In this document: in pieces, positions 44,494 through 55,800 of the stretch
How positions within the stretch are numbered: position 1 is the first letter of the stretch
How the letters are laid out: every line of letters starts with the position of its first letter
Origin: Nansenia antarctica
Taxonomy: Eukaryota; Chordata; Actinopteri; Argentiniformes; Microstomatidae
DNA: 64,000 nucleotides
NCBI GenBank assembly: GCA_963989245.1
Contig: OZ022339.1
Location: 88,329,457 to 88,393,456 of the forward strand
Reading direction: 5' to 3'
Notes under the pieces: generated by a model
The model's input: only the letters and a program-made list of their open reading frames with translations
What the model was told of the DNA's origin: nothing
Databases searched by the model: none
Program-made: the position numbers and the translations under genes

Positions 44494-47400
44494 TCAGGCC
44501 TGGGGCTCTGGTGCTGCCAGCTCCCCTCCCTCCCCTCCCTCCTGGGTGGCTGGGTCAGCCTTGTCTCTCCCCTCCTCCCCACACCCAGTAGCAGCTTCCT
44601 CCAACCCTTTCCCCCCCGTCTCTGCAGTGTCCCTGTCACCCTCCTCGGTGGCCAGCAGAGGGAGTCCTTCCATCGCTTGGTGCTCGTCTCCGTTCTGGTG
44701 CGGGCCGTTGGGCTCGCTCTGGGACACACCGCCCCTGTAGGCCCCGGCCTCCTCTCCTCCTGACCTCCTGTAGGCCTCCATCTCCTCTACAACTGACCTC
44801 CTGTGCTGTCTGGTTGGTGGACGCCTCCTGATTGACAGCCGAGCGCGACTCTGTGGGGAGACAAACACAGACCACAGTAAACATGACGTCTCTATGGGTA
44901 GAAAACACAGTGAATTTCATTCTTCAAGGTCGACCTCCTGGAGAGCGTTCCTGATCTATGGGACAGTTGTTTTGGGGGTTATTCTTAATTATAATTATAC
45001 TTAATTAAGTGAGCATTCTTCTGTCATCCACTGTAGAACTTTTACTTGACCTACCAGCCTGTTTGTGATTTGCTGAGATCACCTGTGCTTTTCTTTCTTT
45101 TTAATGATGCTACAAACTGTTGATTTTGGCAATTGTAAGGCAAATGCAAAGCCTCGAAGATCAATAGTAGACATTGACAGCTGTCTAACACACCAGACTA
45201 ACCAGGAACACATGTCAAGACAATTCTCACATTACTTTAAGCGGCCAGAAATAATTATGTATATAAAGTGTTGTTATTTGTTATAGGGGCGGCTGTGGCA
45301 CAGGAGGTAGAGCCGCCGTCTAATGATCACAAGGTAGGCAGATCGGTGGTTCGAGCCCCGGCTGGCCACATGTCGAAGTGTCCTTGGGCAAGACACTGAA
45401 CCCCAAAAATGCTCCCAGGGAGCGGGCCAGCGCCTTGCATGGCAGCTTGCCGCCATTGGTTTGTGAATGTGTGTGTGAATGGGTGAATGAGAGGCTGTTG
45501 TAAAGAGCTTTGGAGCAGCAAAAAAAGGTGCTATATAAGTGCAGTCCATTTACCATTTATAAATGGTGACACCAATATGTACACAATACCCTAGAGAGAA
45601 TGGGTCAACTTTAACTTCATAGTAACTGTTTGATTTCAAATCCAAACTTTTGGAGTATAGTGTCAAAATAAAATGCCCATTACTTAGGCAGGGCACTTGT
45701 ATATGTGTAATCAATCTCTCAAATACCATAATGATTAATATCCTACAGCGTCTACACATCGTAGCATAATAGGGGCTTTTCCTGATTCAAGTACATGTGT
45801 CATGTGCTCAAAACATTCATTATTGGTTGGAGCCCAGGATAATAATAATAACTTTTATTTGTATAGTGCTTTTCCTGCAAACGTTGCAGCTCAAAGTGCT
45901 TTAATCATTATATATTCATCATTTAATTATTTAGTCATTTAAAGGCAATATTAAAAAGATGGGTTTTTAGTCTTGACTTGAACATTATGTGCTGAGGTTG
46001 CATCCCTAATGTAAACTGGCAGTGAGACACAATCTGGAGCATAAAATGAGAATGCAGCCTCACCAAATCTCTTCTTTTGTACATGAGGTACACAGAGAAA
46101 ACCAGCGTCAGAAGACCTGAGAGCTCTATTGGGCTGATATGCTAGCAGAAGACCTGAGAGCTCTATTGGGCTGATATGCTAGCAGAAGACCTGAGAGCTC
46201 TATTGGGCTGATATGCTAGCAGAATACCTGAGAGCTCTATTGGGCTGATATGCTAGCAGAAGACCTGAGAGCTCTATTGGGCTGATATGCTAGCAAAAGA
46301 CCTGAGAGCTCTATTGGGCTGATATGCTAGCAGAAGACCTGAGAGCTCTATTGGGTTGATATGCAAGCAGAAGACCTGAGAGCTCTATTGGGCTGATATG
46401 CTAGCAGAAGACCTGAGAGCTTTATTGGGTTGATATGCTAGCAGAAGACCTGAGAGCTCTATTGGGTTGATATGCAAGCAGAAGACCTGAGAGCTCTATT
46501 GGGTTGATATGCAAGCAGAAGACCTGAGAGCTCTATTGGGTTGATATGCAAGCAGAAGACCTGAGAGCTCTATTGGGCTGATATGCTAGCAAAAGACCTG
46601 AGAGCTCTATTGGGCTGATATGCTAGCTAGCAGAAGACCTGAGAGCTCTATCGGGCTGATATGCTAGCAGAAGACCTGAGAGCTCTATCGGGCTGATATG
46701 CTAGCAGAAGACCTGAGAGCTCTATCGGGCTGATATGCTAGCAGAAGACCTGAGAGTTCTATTGGGCTGATATGCTAGCAGAAGACCTGAGAGTTCTATT
46801 GGGCTGATATGCTAGCAGAAGACCTGAGAGCTCTATTGGGCTGATATGCTAGCAGGTCTGAACATATTCTTCCAGAAGTGCGGTGGTGTGAGGTAACTAG
46901 ATTAAGGGGATTAGGCCAGGTCTCTTATCCCCCTGGCTGCCTCTCTCTGCAGGCCTGAGGAGGACGTTAGTCAGGGCTTATCCAGGTCCAGGACACCCAG
47001 GGGAGCCAATCAGGAGGAGCTCTGTGTGCTGGTGTGATGTCATAGCTCTGGCGTGAAAGAGAGAGGCCTCAAGGCTTTCTTTGACAGATGTGAGACCGCC
47101 GTATTCACGTTATCGCGTTGTTATTCACTACAGACCCCAGATCAGAAGTTTTGAGCATGCCTGGTTGAATCATCATCGCTTCATCTAGGCCTTTCTTTTA
47201 AAAATCATTACTGTCTTTGAACTTTGAATATGTTTTTGGTCCATCAGTGTGTAATGGTTCATGATGTATAAACTGTATGTTACATAAGAAGAAAAAGGAA
47301 CCCACTGAATTATATAAATATATAACTTGCGATACACACAGTATGTATACAAGAAACACACTGAATATAAACCTGCCATACACAGTATGGATACAACTGC

Positions 47401-47670
47401 CAGTTTACATTAGGGATGCAACCTCAGCACCTATGTTCAAGTCAAGACTAAAAACCCATATGTTTAATATTGCCTTTAAATGACTAAATAATTAAATTAT
47501 GATTTATATAATGATTGGAGCACTTTGAGCTGCAACGTTTGCAGGAAAAGTGCTATACAAATAAAAGTTGAGAGAGAGAGGGAAGGAGAGAGAGAGAGAG
47601 AAGGAGATAGGAGAGAGAGAAAGAGAGAAGGGGAGAGAGAGAGAGAAAGAAAGAAAAAGAGAGAGAGAAA

Positions 47671-47705
<35 letters not shown>

Positions 47706-47980
47706 AGCACCTTGTTGATGCTGGGCAGGGGGGGGCCCTCAGCGGGCCTCTCAAAGCTGACAGGGTCCTCCTCTTCACTGGGGTGGGGGCGCCTCAGGGG
47801 GGGGCTGAGGCTGGGGCTGAGGCTGGGGCTCAGGGGGCCCAGGGCAGGGCCCAGGGCGGGGCCCAGGGCGGGGCCCAGGGCGCTGCAGGGGATGCTGGGA
47901 GAGACGGGGGTGACCTGCAGCCTCTCCTCTGGACTCTTGGGTGAGGGAAGCAGAGCCGTGGGGGACAGAGAGAGTTTAGC
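44494..47980 (-). CDS. rcsd1: CapZ-interacting protein CapZIP, last two exons
   Basis: Exon 47980-47711 (90 codons) and final exon 44850-44494 (118 codons plus stop) join in phase. The first holds ALLPSPKSPEER, a Pro/Leu-Gly-rich segment and DPVSFERPAEGPPLPSINK. The second begins SRARLSIRRRPPTRQHRRS, then an acidic Glu/Gly-rich tail. From memory human RCSD1 has the same order: ALLPGASPKSP, PVSFDQPPEG, then the basic KRRPPSRRFRRS capping-protein-interaction motif. The protein binds actin capping protein CapZ and is phosphorylated by stress kinases. N-terminal exons would lie to the right, beyond 48 kb, and I could not identify them. The donor after SINK is GTGCTT, a weak but valid site. Confidence 0.72.
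45287..45560 (+). mobile_element. SINE, full copy
   Basis: Best reference copy: GGCTGTGGCACAGGAGGTAG, GTGGTTCGAGCCCCGGCTGG, GCTTGCCGCCATTGG and tail GGTGCTATATAAGTGCAGTC. It lies in an rcsd1 intron. Confidence 0.88.
45840..46900 (-). repeat. LINE-like repeat with 20-unit internal minisatellite
   Basis: The tail ACTTTTATTTGTATAGTGCT and TTTAGTCTTGACTTGAACAT matches 51340-51770. At about 46108-46856 one 37-base segment (AGACCTGAGAGCTCTATTGG plus GCTGATATGCTAGCAGA) is tandemly repeated about twenty times. The sibling at 51340-51770 has it once. Confidence 0.9.
47395..47573 (+). repeat. LINE 3' end, opposite orientation to 45840
   Basis: The frame ends ATSAPMFKSRLKTHMFNIAF and is followed by TTGAGCTGCAACGTTTGCAG, the inverse of the start of the repeat at 45840. 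Confidence 0.75.
47573..47703. repeat. GA-rich and (ATT)n repeats
   Basis: GAGAGAGAAGGAGA runs, then about ten ATT units ending eight bases from the rcsd1 exon. Confidence 0.95.
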
Positions 47981-47984
47981 CTGA

Positions 47985-48255
47985 GGAGAGAGAGAGAGAG
48001 AGAGTGAGAAGGAGAGAGAGAAAGAGAGAGAAGGAGAGAGAGAGAGAGAGAGAAGGAGAGAGTGAGGGTGAGGGAGAGAGGGTGAGGGTGAGGGAGAGGG
48101 AGAGATAGAGAAGGAGAGAGAGAAGGAGAGAGAGAGAGAAGGAGAAAGAGAAGGAGAGAGAGGAGAGTGAGAGAGAAGGAGAGAGAGAAGGAGAGAGAGA
48201 GAGAGATAATGAGAGAGAGAGAGAGCGAGAGAGAGAAAAAGAGAGAGAGAGGTTA
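47985..48255. repeat. GA-rich simple repeat
   Basis: GAGAGA and GAAGGAGA repeats directly upstream (minus sense) of the rcsd1 exon acceptor; on that strand they form its CT-rich tract. Confidence 0.95.
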
Positions 48256-48419
48256 CAGAGAGGAGACAAGTTACAAAAGAAAGTGTACTATTTAGGTTAT
48301 AACAACAGTTATAACAACAATGACTTACTTACATTTCTTTGAAAACCCACAGAGACTCAAACACAAGTCAAAACACAACTCCTATTGAACTCATAAGCGG
48401 GACCATATACTGAAAGATG

Positions 48420-48420
<1 letters not shown>

Positions 48421-48458
<38 letters not shown>

Positions 48459-48625
48459 TTCGCCTTTCAAAAACCCAAGGACGCTTAATGCAGTGAGTCA
48501 TGTATGCACTCCCTGCAATGTAAGCCGTTTTGGATAAAAGCGTCAGCTAAATGGCATATATTATTAGGGTTATTATGATTATTATGATTATGATTATGAT
48601 TATTATTATTATTATGATAGTTGTG
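48421..48625. repeat. (ATA)n, dispersed tail and (ATT/ATG)n
   Basis: About ten ATA units, then a fish repeat tail (GTAAGCCGTTTTGGATAAAA), then ATT/ATG units. Confidence 0.85.
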
Positions 48626-48777
48626 TAGGCAGGTTTGCCTGTGTCTAAACAGAACAGCAAGAGGAGGTAACTGCCCTTCTTATGCTCACCACATCCCCAC
48701 AAACACTCAGACTGAGAAATCATATAAAACAGCTTTCCAGCAGCCACCTGTCAGGTGTCAGAGGAGAGCCCAAAGCC

Positions 48778-49870
48778 CTCACATGCACAGGTGTGTCAGA
48801 GGACAGCCCTCACATGCACAGGTGTGTCAGAGGACAGCCCTCACCTGCACAGGTGTGTCAGGTGTCAGAGGACAGCCCTCACCTGCACAGGTGTGTCAGA
48901 GGACAGCCCTTACCTGCACAGGTGTGTCAGAGGACAGCCCTCACCTGCACAGGTGTGTCAGAGGACAGCCCTTACCTGCACAGGTGTGTCAGAGGACAAC
49001 CCTCACCTGCACAGGTGTGTCAGAGGACAGCCCTTACCTGCACAGGTGTGTCAGAGGACAGCCCTTACCTGCACAGGTGTGTCAGAGGACAGCCCTTACC
49101 TGCACAGGTGTGTCAGAGGACAGAGGACAGAGGACAGCCCTTACCTGCCCAGATGTGTCAGAGGACAGCCCTCACATGCACAGGTGTGTCAGAGGACAGG
49201 CCTTACCTGCACAGGTGTGTCAGAGGACAGCCCTCACCTGCACAGGTGTGTCAGAGGACAGAGGACAACCCTTACCTGCACAGGTGTGTCAGAGGACAGC
49301 CCTTACCTGCACAGGTGTGTCAGAGGACAGAGGACAACCCTTACCTGCCCAGGTGTGTCAGAGGACAGAGGACAACCCTTACCTGCACAGGTGTGTCAGA
49401 GGACAGAGGACAACCCTTACCTGCCCAGGTGTGTCAGAGGACAGAGGACAACCCTTACCTGCACAGGTGTGTCAGAGGACAGAGGACAACCCTTACCTGC
49501 CCAGGTGTGTCAGAGGACAGAGGACAACCCTTACCTGCACAGGTGTGGCAGAGGACAGAGGACAACCCTTACCTGCCCAGGTGTGTCAGAGGACAGAGGA
49601 CAACCCTTACCTGCCCAGGTGTGTCAGAGGACAGAGGACAACCCTTACCTGCACAGGTGTGTCAGAGGACAGAGGACAACCCTTACCTGCCCAGGTGTGT
49701 CAGAGGACAGAGGACAACCCTTACCTGCCCAGGTGTGTCAGAGGACAGAGGACAACCCTTACCTGCACAGGTGTGTCAGAGGACAGCCCTCACATGCACA
49801 GGTGTGTCAGGTGTCAGAGGAGACCCTTACCTGTCAGGTGTGAGAGGAGAGCCCTTACCTGCACAGGGAA
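48778..49870. repeat. 31/40-bp minisatellite with splice-site-like units
   Basis: About thirty units, built from GTGTGTCAGAGGACAGCCCT plus TACCTGCACAG. Two length classes differ by a nine-base AGAGGACAG insert. Unit lengths not divisible by three leave all forward frames open for 360-417 codons; these are not proteins. On the minus strand each unit reads CTGTGCAG followed by GTAAGG or GTGAGG. Confidence 0.93.
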
Positions 49871-50558
49871 GTAGAACAGAGAGAAGCGGCAGCCCTTCTG
49901 TCCCATGACTGACCACGGCGTCGACGGCTGACAAACTGCGGCACCGTAGCTGCCTGTCAGAGACCGGCCTGTCCAAATCTCATTAGCTCGTCAATCTGAG
50001 CCGATTGTGAAGTATTCAGGGATAGGCCCCTCCCCCCTTCCTCTCATTACTCATTCACGGGACCACACACAAACACTTACATCAGCTGACCAGTAGGTGG
50101 CAGCATGGCTTCAAGAATAAAAGCCTTGTGAAAACACTGCCAGCCTACAGTATCTAAAAGACTGTGTTCCTCTTCACCGCAAGTGAACAAGGGACTGTAC
50201 ACGTGTTACCTTATGTTTTAAAAGACTAAATAAGACTTGAGCAGAGAGAATTTCATGAATGTTTATCAAACCCTTATTGGTTTCTGTTTAGTCAAGCACC
50301 CTAGAGTGGCTAGGCATCAAGGGAATTGTAGTCTTTTTTGTATGTTTTTGTACATTTAGTGGACTACAAAAACATACACAAGTGTTCATGAGACAGGAAA
50401 CACCCAAATACATCAAATATTTACAATATATATACATAGCAGAACAAAAAACAATAGATAAATGCTACAAACATGCATACGTCAGGCAGTAGCCATCATA
50501 TAGCATAGAACATACAGTGTCTAAAGTATTTTATTTATTCATAGCACAACACTCATGT
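49871..50558. other. no clear gene
   Basis: A minus-strand ATG at about 49907 gives MGQKGCRFSLFYFPVQ ending at CAG|GTAAGG where the minisatellite starts. It could be a small exon but matches nothing known. The rest is AT-rich. Confidence 0.3.
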
Positions 50559-50559
50559 T

Positions 50560-50760
50560 AAAATCCTCATTCAAGCCTAGGGGTTGTAGACTTTCTAGAG
50601 TGTGGATCCAAAAAAGCTCTCTCTGGCATAACCTCCTGTCACCATCACCCTAACCCTGTGTTCCTGCTCTATGCCCTGGAACCTAAGAGAGGAGATGGGG
50701 TGGGAGGGGTTAATAAAATGACAGGCTACGGGGTAGTTCAAGTTCAAGTCTACAACCCCT
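50560..50760 (-). pseudogene. Penelope-like or similar retroelement C-terminal relic
   Basis: The minus frame ends ARESFFGSTLESLQPLGLNE followed by DFNMSVVL and stop. This resembles the RE.FWI.TL.TL.P.GLN signature at the end of GIY-YIG-bearing retroelements. It is short and decayed. Confidence 0.45.
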
Positions 50761-50809
50761 AGGCTTAAATGAGGACTGTTTTCTGTTCTAGTGCCAGCCA
50801 TGAACATAC

Positions 50810-50812
<3 letters not shown>

Positions 50813-50876
<64 letters not shown>
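50813..50876. repeat. (CA)n microsatellite
   Basis: About 32 uninterrupted CA units. Confidence 0.98.
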
Positions 50877-50878
<2 letters not shown>

Positions 50879-50889
50879 CTCACTAAATC

Positions 50890-51175
50890 TGCTGAGCCAG
50901 AGTGCAGGAGGGGCCCAGAATGAAGCACCCACCAGGGCGTTCATGGACGACCTCACAGTCATCACAAAATCAGTCCCAGGCTGGCGGTGGATTCTGCAAG
51001 GGCTCGAAGAAGGCTGTTGGAGACATCCCAACCACCACAGAGGAGCCAGTGGTGCCACCTTCGGGGACAGAGCCTTCTGTGTGGCCCCCCACCCTCTGGA
51101 ACTCTCTCCCTGCAGTGATCCACAATGCCCCTACCCTGACACCTTTAGCGCCCTTTAGCGTTCTCTGCTGTGTTG
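50890..51175 (+). pseudogene. retroelement RT fragments
   Basis: A plus frame contains APTRAFMDDLTVITKSVPGW and RWILQGLEE, the F.DDL catalytic box of a fish LINE-like reverse transcriptase. It is followed in another frame by WPPTLWNSLPAVIHNAPTL from a LINE ORF end. No intact domain. Confidence 0.55.
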
Positions 51176-51339
51176 GGTGGTAGGTTGGGAACTGTCCCTC
51201 CTGATACCATAATCGCCTAGTGACATCATCACCAACATCGGCCAAGCCTACAGCTCAGACACAGGTACTGCTGACACACACCAATACACACATATGGATG
51301 AGTGAACGAACGAATGAATGAATGAATGAATGGATGAAT

Positions 51340-51770
51340 TAATAATAATAATAACTTTTTATTTGTATAGCACTTTGCCTGCAAACGTTGCTGCTCAATG
51401 TGCTCCAATCATTATATTCATAATTTAATTATTGAGTCATTTAAAGGCAATATTTAAAAGATGGGTTTTTAGTCTTGACTTGAACATATTTGCTGAGGTT
51501 TCATCCCTAATGTAAACTGGCAGTGCATTCCACAATCTGGAGCATAAAATGAGAATGCAGCCTCACCAAATCTCTTCTTTTGTACTTTTGAGAAAACCAG
51601 CGTCAGAAGACCTGAGAGCTCTATTGGGCTGATGTGCTAGCAGAAGGTCTCTCAGATATTCTGGTGCTGTGCCAGTGAGAGCTTTATAAACAAGCAGAAG
51701 GATCTTGAAATCTATTCTGAACTTAACAGGAAGCCAGTGTAGAGTTTCTAAAATAGGAGTTATATTTAAT
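51340..51770 (-). repeat. LINE-like repeat, single-unit sibling of 45840-46900
   Basis: Same tail and body order as 45840-46900, with only one copy of AGACCTGAGAGCTCTATTGG and with downstream sequence GGTCTCTCAGATATTCTGGT retained. Confidence 0.85.
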
Positions 51771-52059
51771 AATTTTATAAATTAATTTTATAATGGATGG
51801 ATGGATGAATGAACTAGTGAATCCTAAAATGATACAAAGGTTACCCTGTTGGAAACAATTATGGAGGATGAACACAATAAAGTCCCACGTTATTTCCATT
51901 GTGTTCCTCTCTATAAGACCAGTGGTGGGGTGGGGTCAGCCACAGGGACTTTGTTCACCATTACTAACAGGGTATAGTTCAGAGATATTGAGCGTCAACG
52001 TTTTTACATTCCATTATGTTTTGTGAGATGGAACCTTTGTAATTTATTAATTACTAACT

Positions 52060-52187
52060 AAAAAAGGTCAACATTTAAAAAATAACACCACACAGGCATT
52101 AATAAACACCTAATGGATCAGATTATGTAAAAAACTAAATTTTGACCAAAAATTGAGATAGAACCTTATAATTCTAACGTCACGAAA
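52060..52187 (+). repeat. dispersed repeat, inverted pair with 43300-43435
   Basis: GGTCAACATTTAAAAAATAA through TTCTAACGTCACG, reverse complement of the left copy. Confidence 0.8.
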
Positions 52188-52251
52188 TGTTGATGATGGA
52201 AATAAATGGCTGATTGAGCTTTTTTTCTTGTTGTTGCTGATAATGTTTCAG

Positions 52252-52439
52252 GGCCTCGTATGTGTCTTGGGGAAGGACTAGCTCGCATGGAGCTTTTCTT
52301 GATTATGGTGACTCTGCTGCGACGCTTCCAGTTTGTCTGGCCTGAGGACGCAGGGGAACCTGACTACACTCCTGTGTTTGGAGTTACTCTGTCCCCCAAG
52401 CCCTATAGACTAGGTGTAAGGCTGAGAGGGAACCAGTGA
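52252..52439 (+). pseudogene. terminal exon of a cytochrome P450 (CYP2 family)
   Basis: After an acceptor (TTTCAG) the frame reads GPRMCLGEGLARMELFLIMV, then LLRRFQFVWPED, FGVTLSPKPYRLGV and TGA, 61 residues. GPRMCLGEGLARMELFL is the haem-thiolate loop and L-helix of CYP2 enzymes; the Cys ligand is present. It resembles the last exon of fish CYP2X-type genes. No upstream P450 exon is visible on the plus strand in this window, so this is an orphan exon, or the earlier exons are displaced. A retrotransposon starts 110 bases downstream. Confidence 0.75.
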
Positions 52440-52496
52440 GGGGGAAGAGGTCAGGTATAGTATGATATTATCGATGTGATATAGTTAAACCCTGTA

Positions 52497-52497
<1 letters not shown>

Positions 52498-52530
<33 letters not shown>
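52498..52530. repeat. (GTT)n microsatellite
   Basis: Eleven GTT units next to the left target site of the retrotransposon. Confidence 0.95.
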
Positions 52531-52532
<2 letters not shown>

Positions 52533-52549
52533 ACGTAAATCTATTGTAC

Positions 52550-52785
52550 TGTAGTGCCGGAGGAAAAAGGAAAGACGTAGGCAACGTAATGATAACTGTT
52601 TAATCAAAATAACAACTTGTACTCTCCGTACAGGACCAGGAAATCGATCACCAAAACTCTTGTGTCTAAACAGGAAGTTGCAACGTTAATAATCCTCCCC
52701 TCTGCCCCTAGTGCCAGAACTGGTTCCCTCCCACTACACAACCAACAGTAAGAGGAGAACATGAACCCATAATGTAGTCACTACA
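52550..52785 (-). repeat. LTR (3' LTR)
   Basis: 236 bases with 7-base perfect terminal inverted repeats TGTAGTG/CACTACA, same as 56847-57082. Confidence 0.93.
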
Positions 52786-52806
52786 CCAGCCCCCCCAGTG
52801 TTCACC

Positions 52807-55800
52807 TCAATATTGGAAATCCTCACGGCGAGGAGGGCGTATGGCCCGGCCCCTACGATCGTAGGTAAAGTCAGGAGGTGCGGGAGGAGGTGTGACATCG
52901 CCCATCACGTCCTCCTGCAGGGAAGGACGGGGGGCAGTGACGACCGGGGGCTCGCGAGCTGCGGGGGGTTGTCGGGGTCGGAGGGGGGAATGGCCAGGGC
53001 GCTGCAGGGGAGGTAGGACTGGAGGCCGGCCTCTGCGCGGTGGCAGGGCCAAGTCCAGGGGCAGTTCAAGGTCCAAGTGGGCCGGTTTGAGGCGATCAAC
53101 GGACACACACTCAGGCCTACCCCCCATGTCAACCATGAAGTTCTTGGCTCCGGCCTCGATGACACGGAAAGGCCCGTCATAAGGAGGACGTAGTGGAGTC
53201 CTGTGGCCATCATGACGAATGAAAACGAACCTCGCTGAGTGCAGCTCCGGGGGCACCCTCGAAGTAGGGACACCATGCTGCGTAGTCGGGACCGGGACGA
53301 AGGTCCTGGCGCTGTCCAGCAGGGAGGCGCGCTGAGCGGCGGCGGACCAGGGCTCCGTTGACTTGGGAATGAAGTCACCGGGGACCCGCAGCGGCTGTCC
53401 AAACACCAGCTCAGCGGACGACGACTGGAGGTCCTCCTTAGGCGCTGTCCTGAGCCCCAGCATGACCCACGGCAGCTTGTCAAGCCAGTTGCTGTCCGTG
53501 AGGCTGGCTCGAAGGGCGGCCTTCATGGATCGATGGAAACGCTCACAGAGCCCGTTCGCCTGCGGGTGATAGGCGGTTGTGCGGTGGAGCTTGACCCCCA
53601 GATTCTCCGCCACCGCTGCCCACAGCTCTGAAGTAAACTGTGAGCCACGGTCAGAGGAGAGATCAGCAGGGGTGCCGTAGCGGGAGACCCACACCGCGAT
53701 GAACGCCCGGGCCAGGTCGGGGGCTGTCGTTGAGGAGAGCGGAACTGCCTCCGGCCAGCGAGTCGTCCTGTCCACCATGGTAAAGAGATAGGTGTATCCG
53801 TGCGAGGGGGGCAGCGGCCCTACCAGGTCCACGTTTACATGATCGAACCTCCGCTCAGGCACAGAGAACTGCTCCAGGGGGGCCTTGACGTGTCGATGCA
53901 CCTTGGCGCGCTGGCAGGCAATGCACGTGTCTACCCAGGCCCTCACATCCCTCTTGAGCCCATGCCAGACGAATTTCTCTGACACCAGCCGTGAGGACGG
54001 TTTCCTACCAGGGTGAGACAAGCCATGTATCGCCTCGAAGGCGGGGCGCCTCCAGTTGGCGGGGACCACCGGTCGTGGCTGACCCATGGAGACGTCGCAC
54101 AGGAGCGTGGCCCCTGCGTCACCGAAAACCACCTCTTCTAGGCGCAGTCCTGTGTCCGACAACTTGAGAGCCTGGACGGCGGGGTCGGCGGCCTGGTCTG
54201 CAGCCATGCGCGCGTAGTCCAAACCCAGTTGGACCGCACCAACCACCGCCCTGGAGAGACAATCCGCGACCTGGTTGGACTTCCCAGCAACGTGCTGGAT
54301 GTCTGTGGTGCACTCGGATATGTAGGCGAGCTGGCGCTGTTGGCGTTCGGACCACGGCTCCGCCACCTTGGACATGGCGTGCGTGAGTGGCTTGTGGTCC
54401 ACGTAGGCCGTAAACTCGCGGCCCTCCAGTAAAAAACGGAAGTGTCTGACAGCAAGCCACAGCCCGAGGAGCTCCCTGTCGAATGTGCTGTACCTTTGCT
54501 CTCTGGGAGACAGCTGGCGGCTGAAGAATGCAAGAGGCTGCCAGGCGTCCCCAACCCACTGTTCGTACACCGCTCCCACAGCAAAGTCAGAGGCGTCCGT
54601 GGTGAGAGCAGTGGGTGCCGAGGGCGAGGGGTGGGCCAACATGGCAGCGCGGGCCAGGGCCGCCTTGGTGTCCTGAAAGGCTTTGACACGCTCCGCCGTC
54701 CAGTCCACCGGCTGCTTCAGAGTCTTGCCCTTCTGGGCATCGTACAGAGGCCGCAGGATGTGAGCGATGTGGTGGAGGAAGCGATAGTAGAAGGTTACCA
54801 TCCCGATGAACCCCTTGAGCTCGCTGATTGTGCTGGGGCGCGGGAAAGCAGCGACAGCTTCCACCTTCGAGGGGAGGGGGGTCACCCCCTCTGCGGAGAC
54901 CCGGTGCCCGAGAAAGTCGATGGTGCTCCGTCCGAACTCACACTTCGCCGGATTGACAATCAGCCCATGTTGGCTGAGCCGTGTGAAAAGGGCCCGGAGG
55001 TGGGACAGGTGCTCCTCCTCCGTGGTGCTTGCGACGAGGATGTCATCCAAGTAGACGAAGAGGAATGGTAGGTCCCGGAGCACCGAGTGCATGAGGCGTT
55101 GGAAGGTCTGCGCCGCGTTCTTCAGGCCGAACGGCATCCGCAGAAACTCGAAGAGTCCAAATGGCGTGATTACGGCCGTCTTAGGGACGTCCTCGGGGTG
55201 CACCGGCACCTGATGGTACCCCCGTACCAGGTCCACTTTGGAGAAGAAGCGTTTGCCTGCCAGGTTCGCTGAAAAGTCCTGGACATGTGGGACCGGGTAG
55301 CGGTCAGGCTTGGACGCGTCGTTGAGGCGGCGGTAGTCCCCACATGGGCGCCACCCGCCGTCTGACTTAGGGACGATGTGCAGGGGAGACGCCCAGGGGC
55401 TGCTCGAGCGCCGAACGATGCCCACCTGCTCCATATGCGCAAACTCCGCCCTGGCGATGGCCAGCTTCTCCGGGTTGAGGCGCCTGGCCCTGGCGTGGAG
55501 GGGAGGCCCCTCGGTCTCGATGTGGTGCTCCACTCCGTGTTTCACCGTGGGCGCGGAGAAGGTGGGCTTGGTAAGGTCGGGGAATTCGGCGAGCAGCCGA
55601 AGGTACTGGTCACTTTCGGCGAGCGTATTGGACCACCCGCTGTAGACCGCCTCCCCCTGCGTACAGGCGAAGGAAGCGAAAGTCTGTGAGTTGACCAGGC
55701 GCCTGTTCCCCACGTCCACCAACAGGTTGTGGGCGCACAGAAAATCCGCACCAAGGAGGGGAAATGTGACAGCCGCTATGACAAAATCCCACGAAAAGCA

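Noticed and set aside
48621..49908. Long plus-strand frames of 362-417 residues with CxxRTALTCTGVSEDS repeats
   Set aside because: All three forward frames are open because the 31- and 40-base repeat units lack stops and shift frame each unit. There is no start context, splice pattern or known family.
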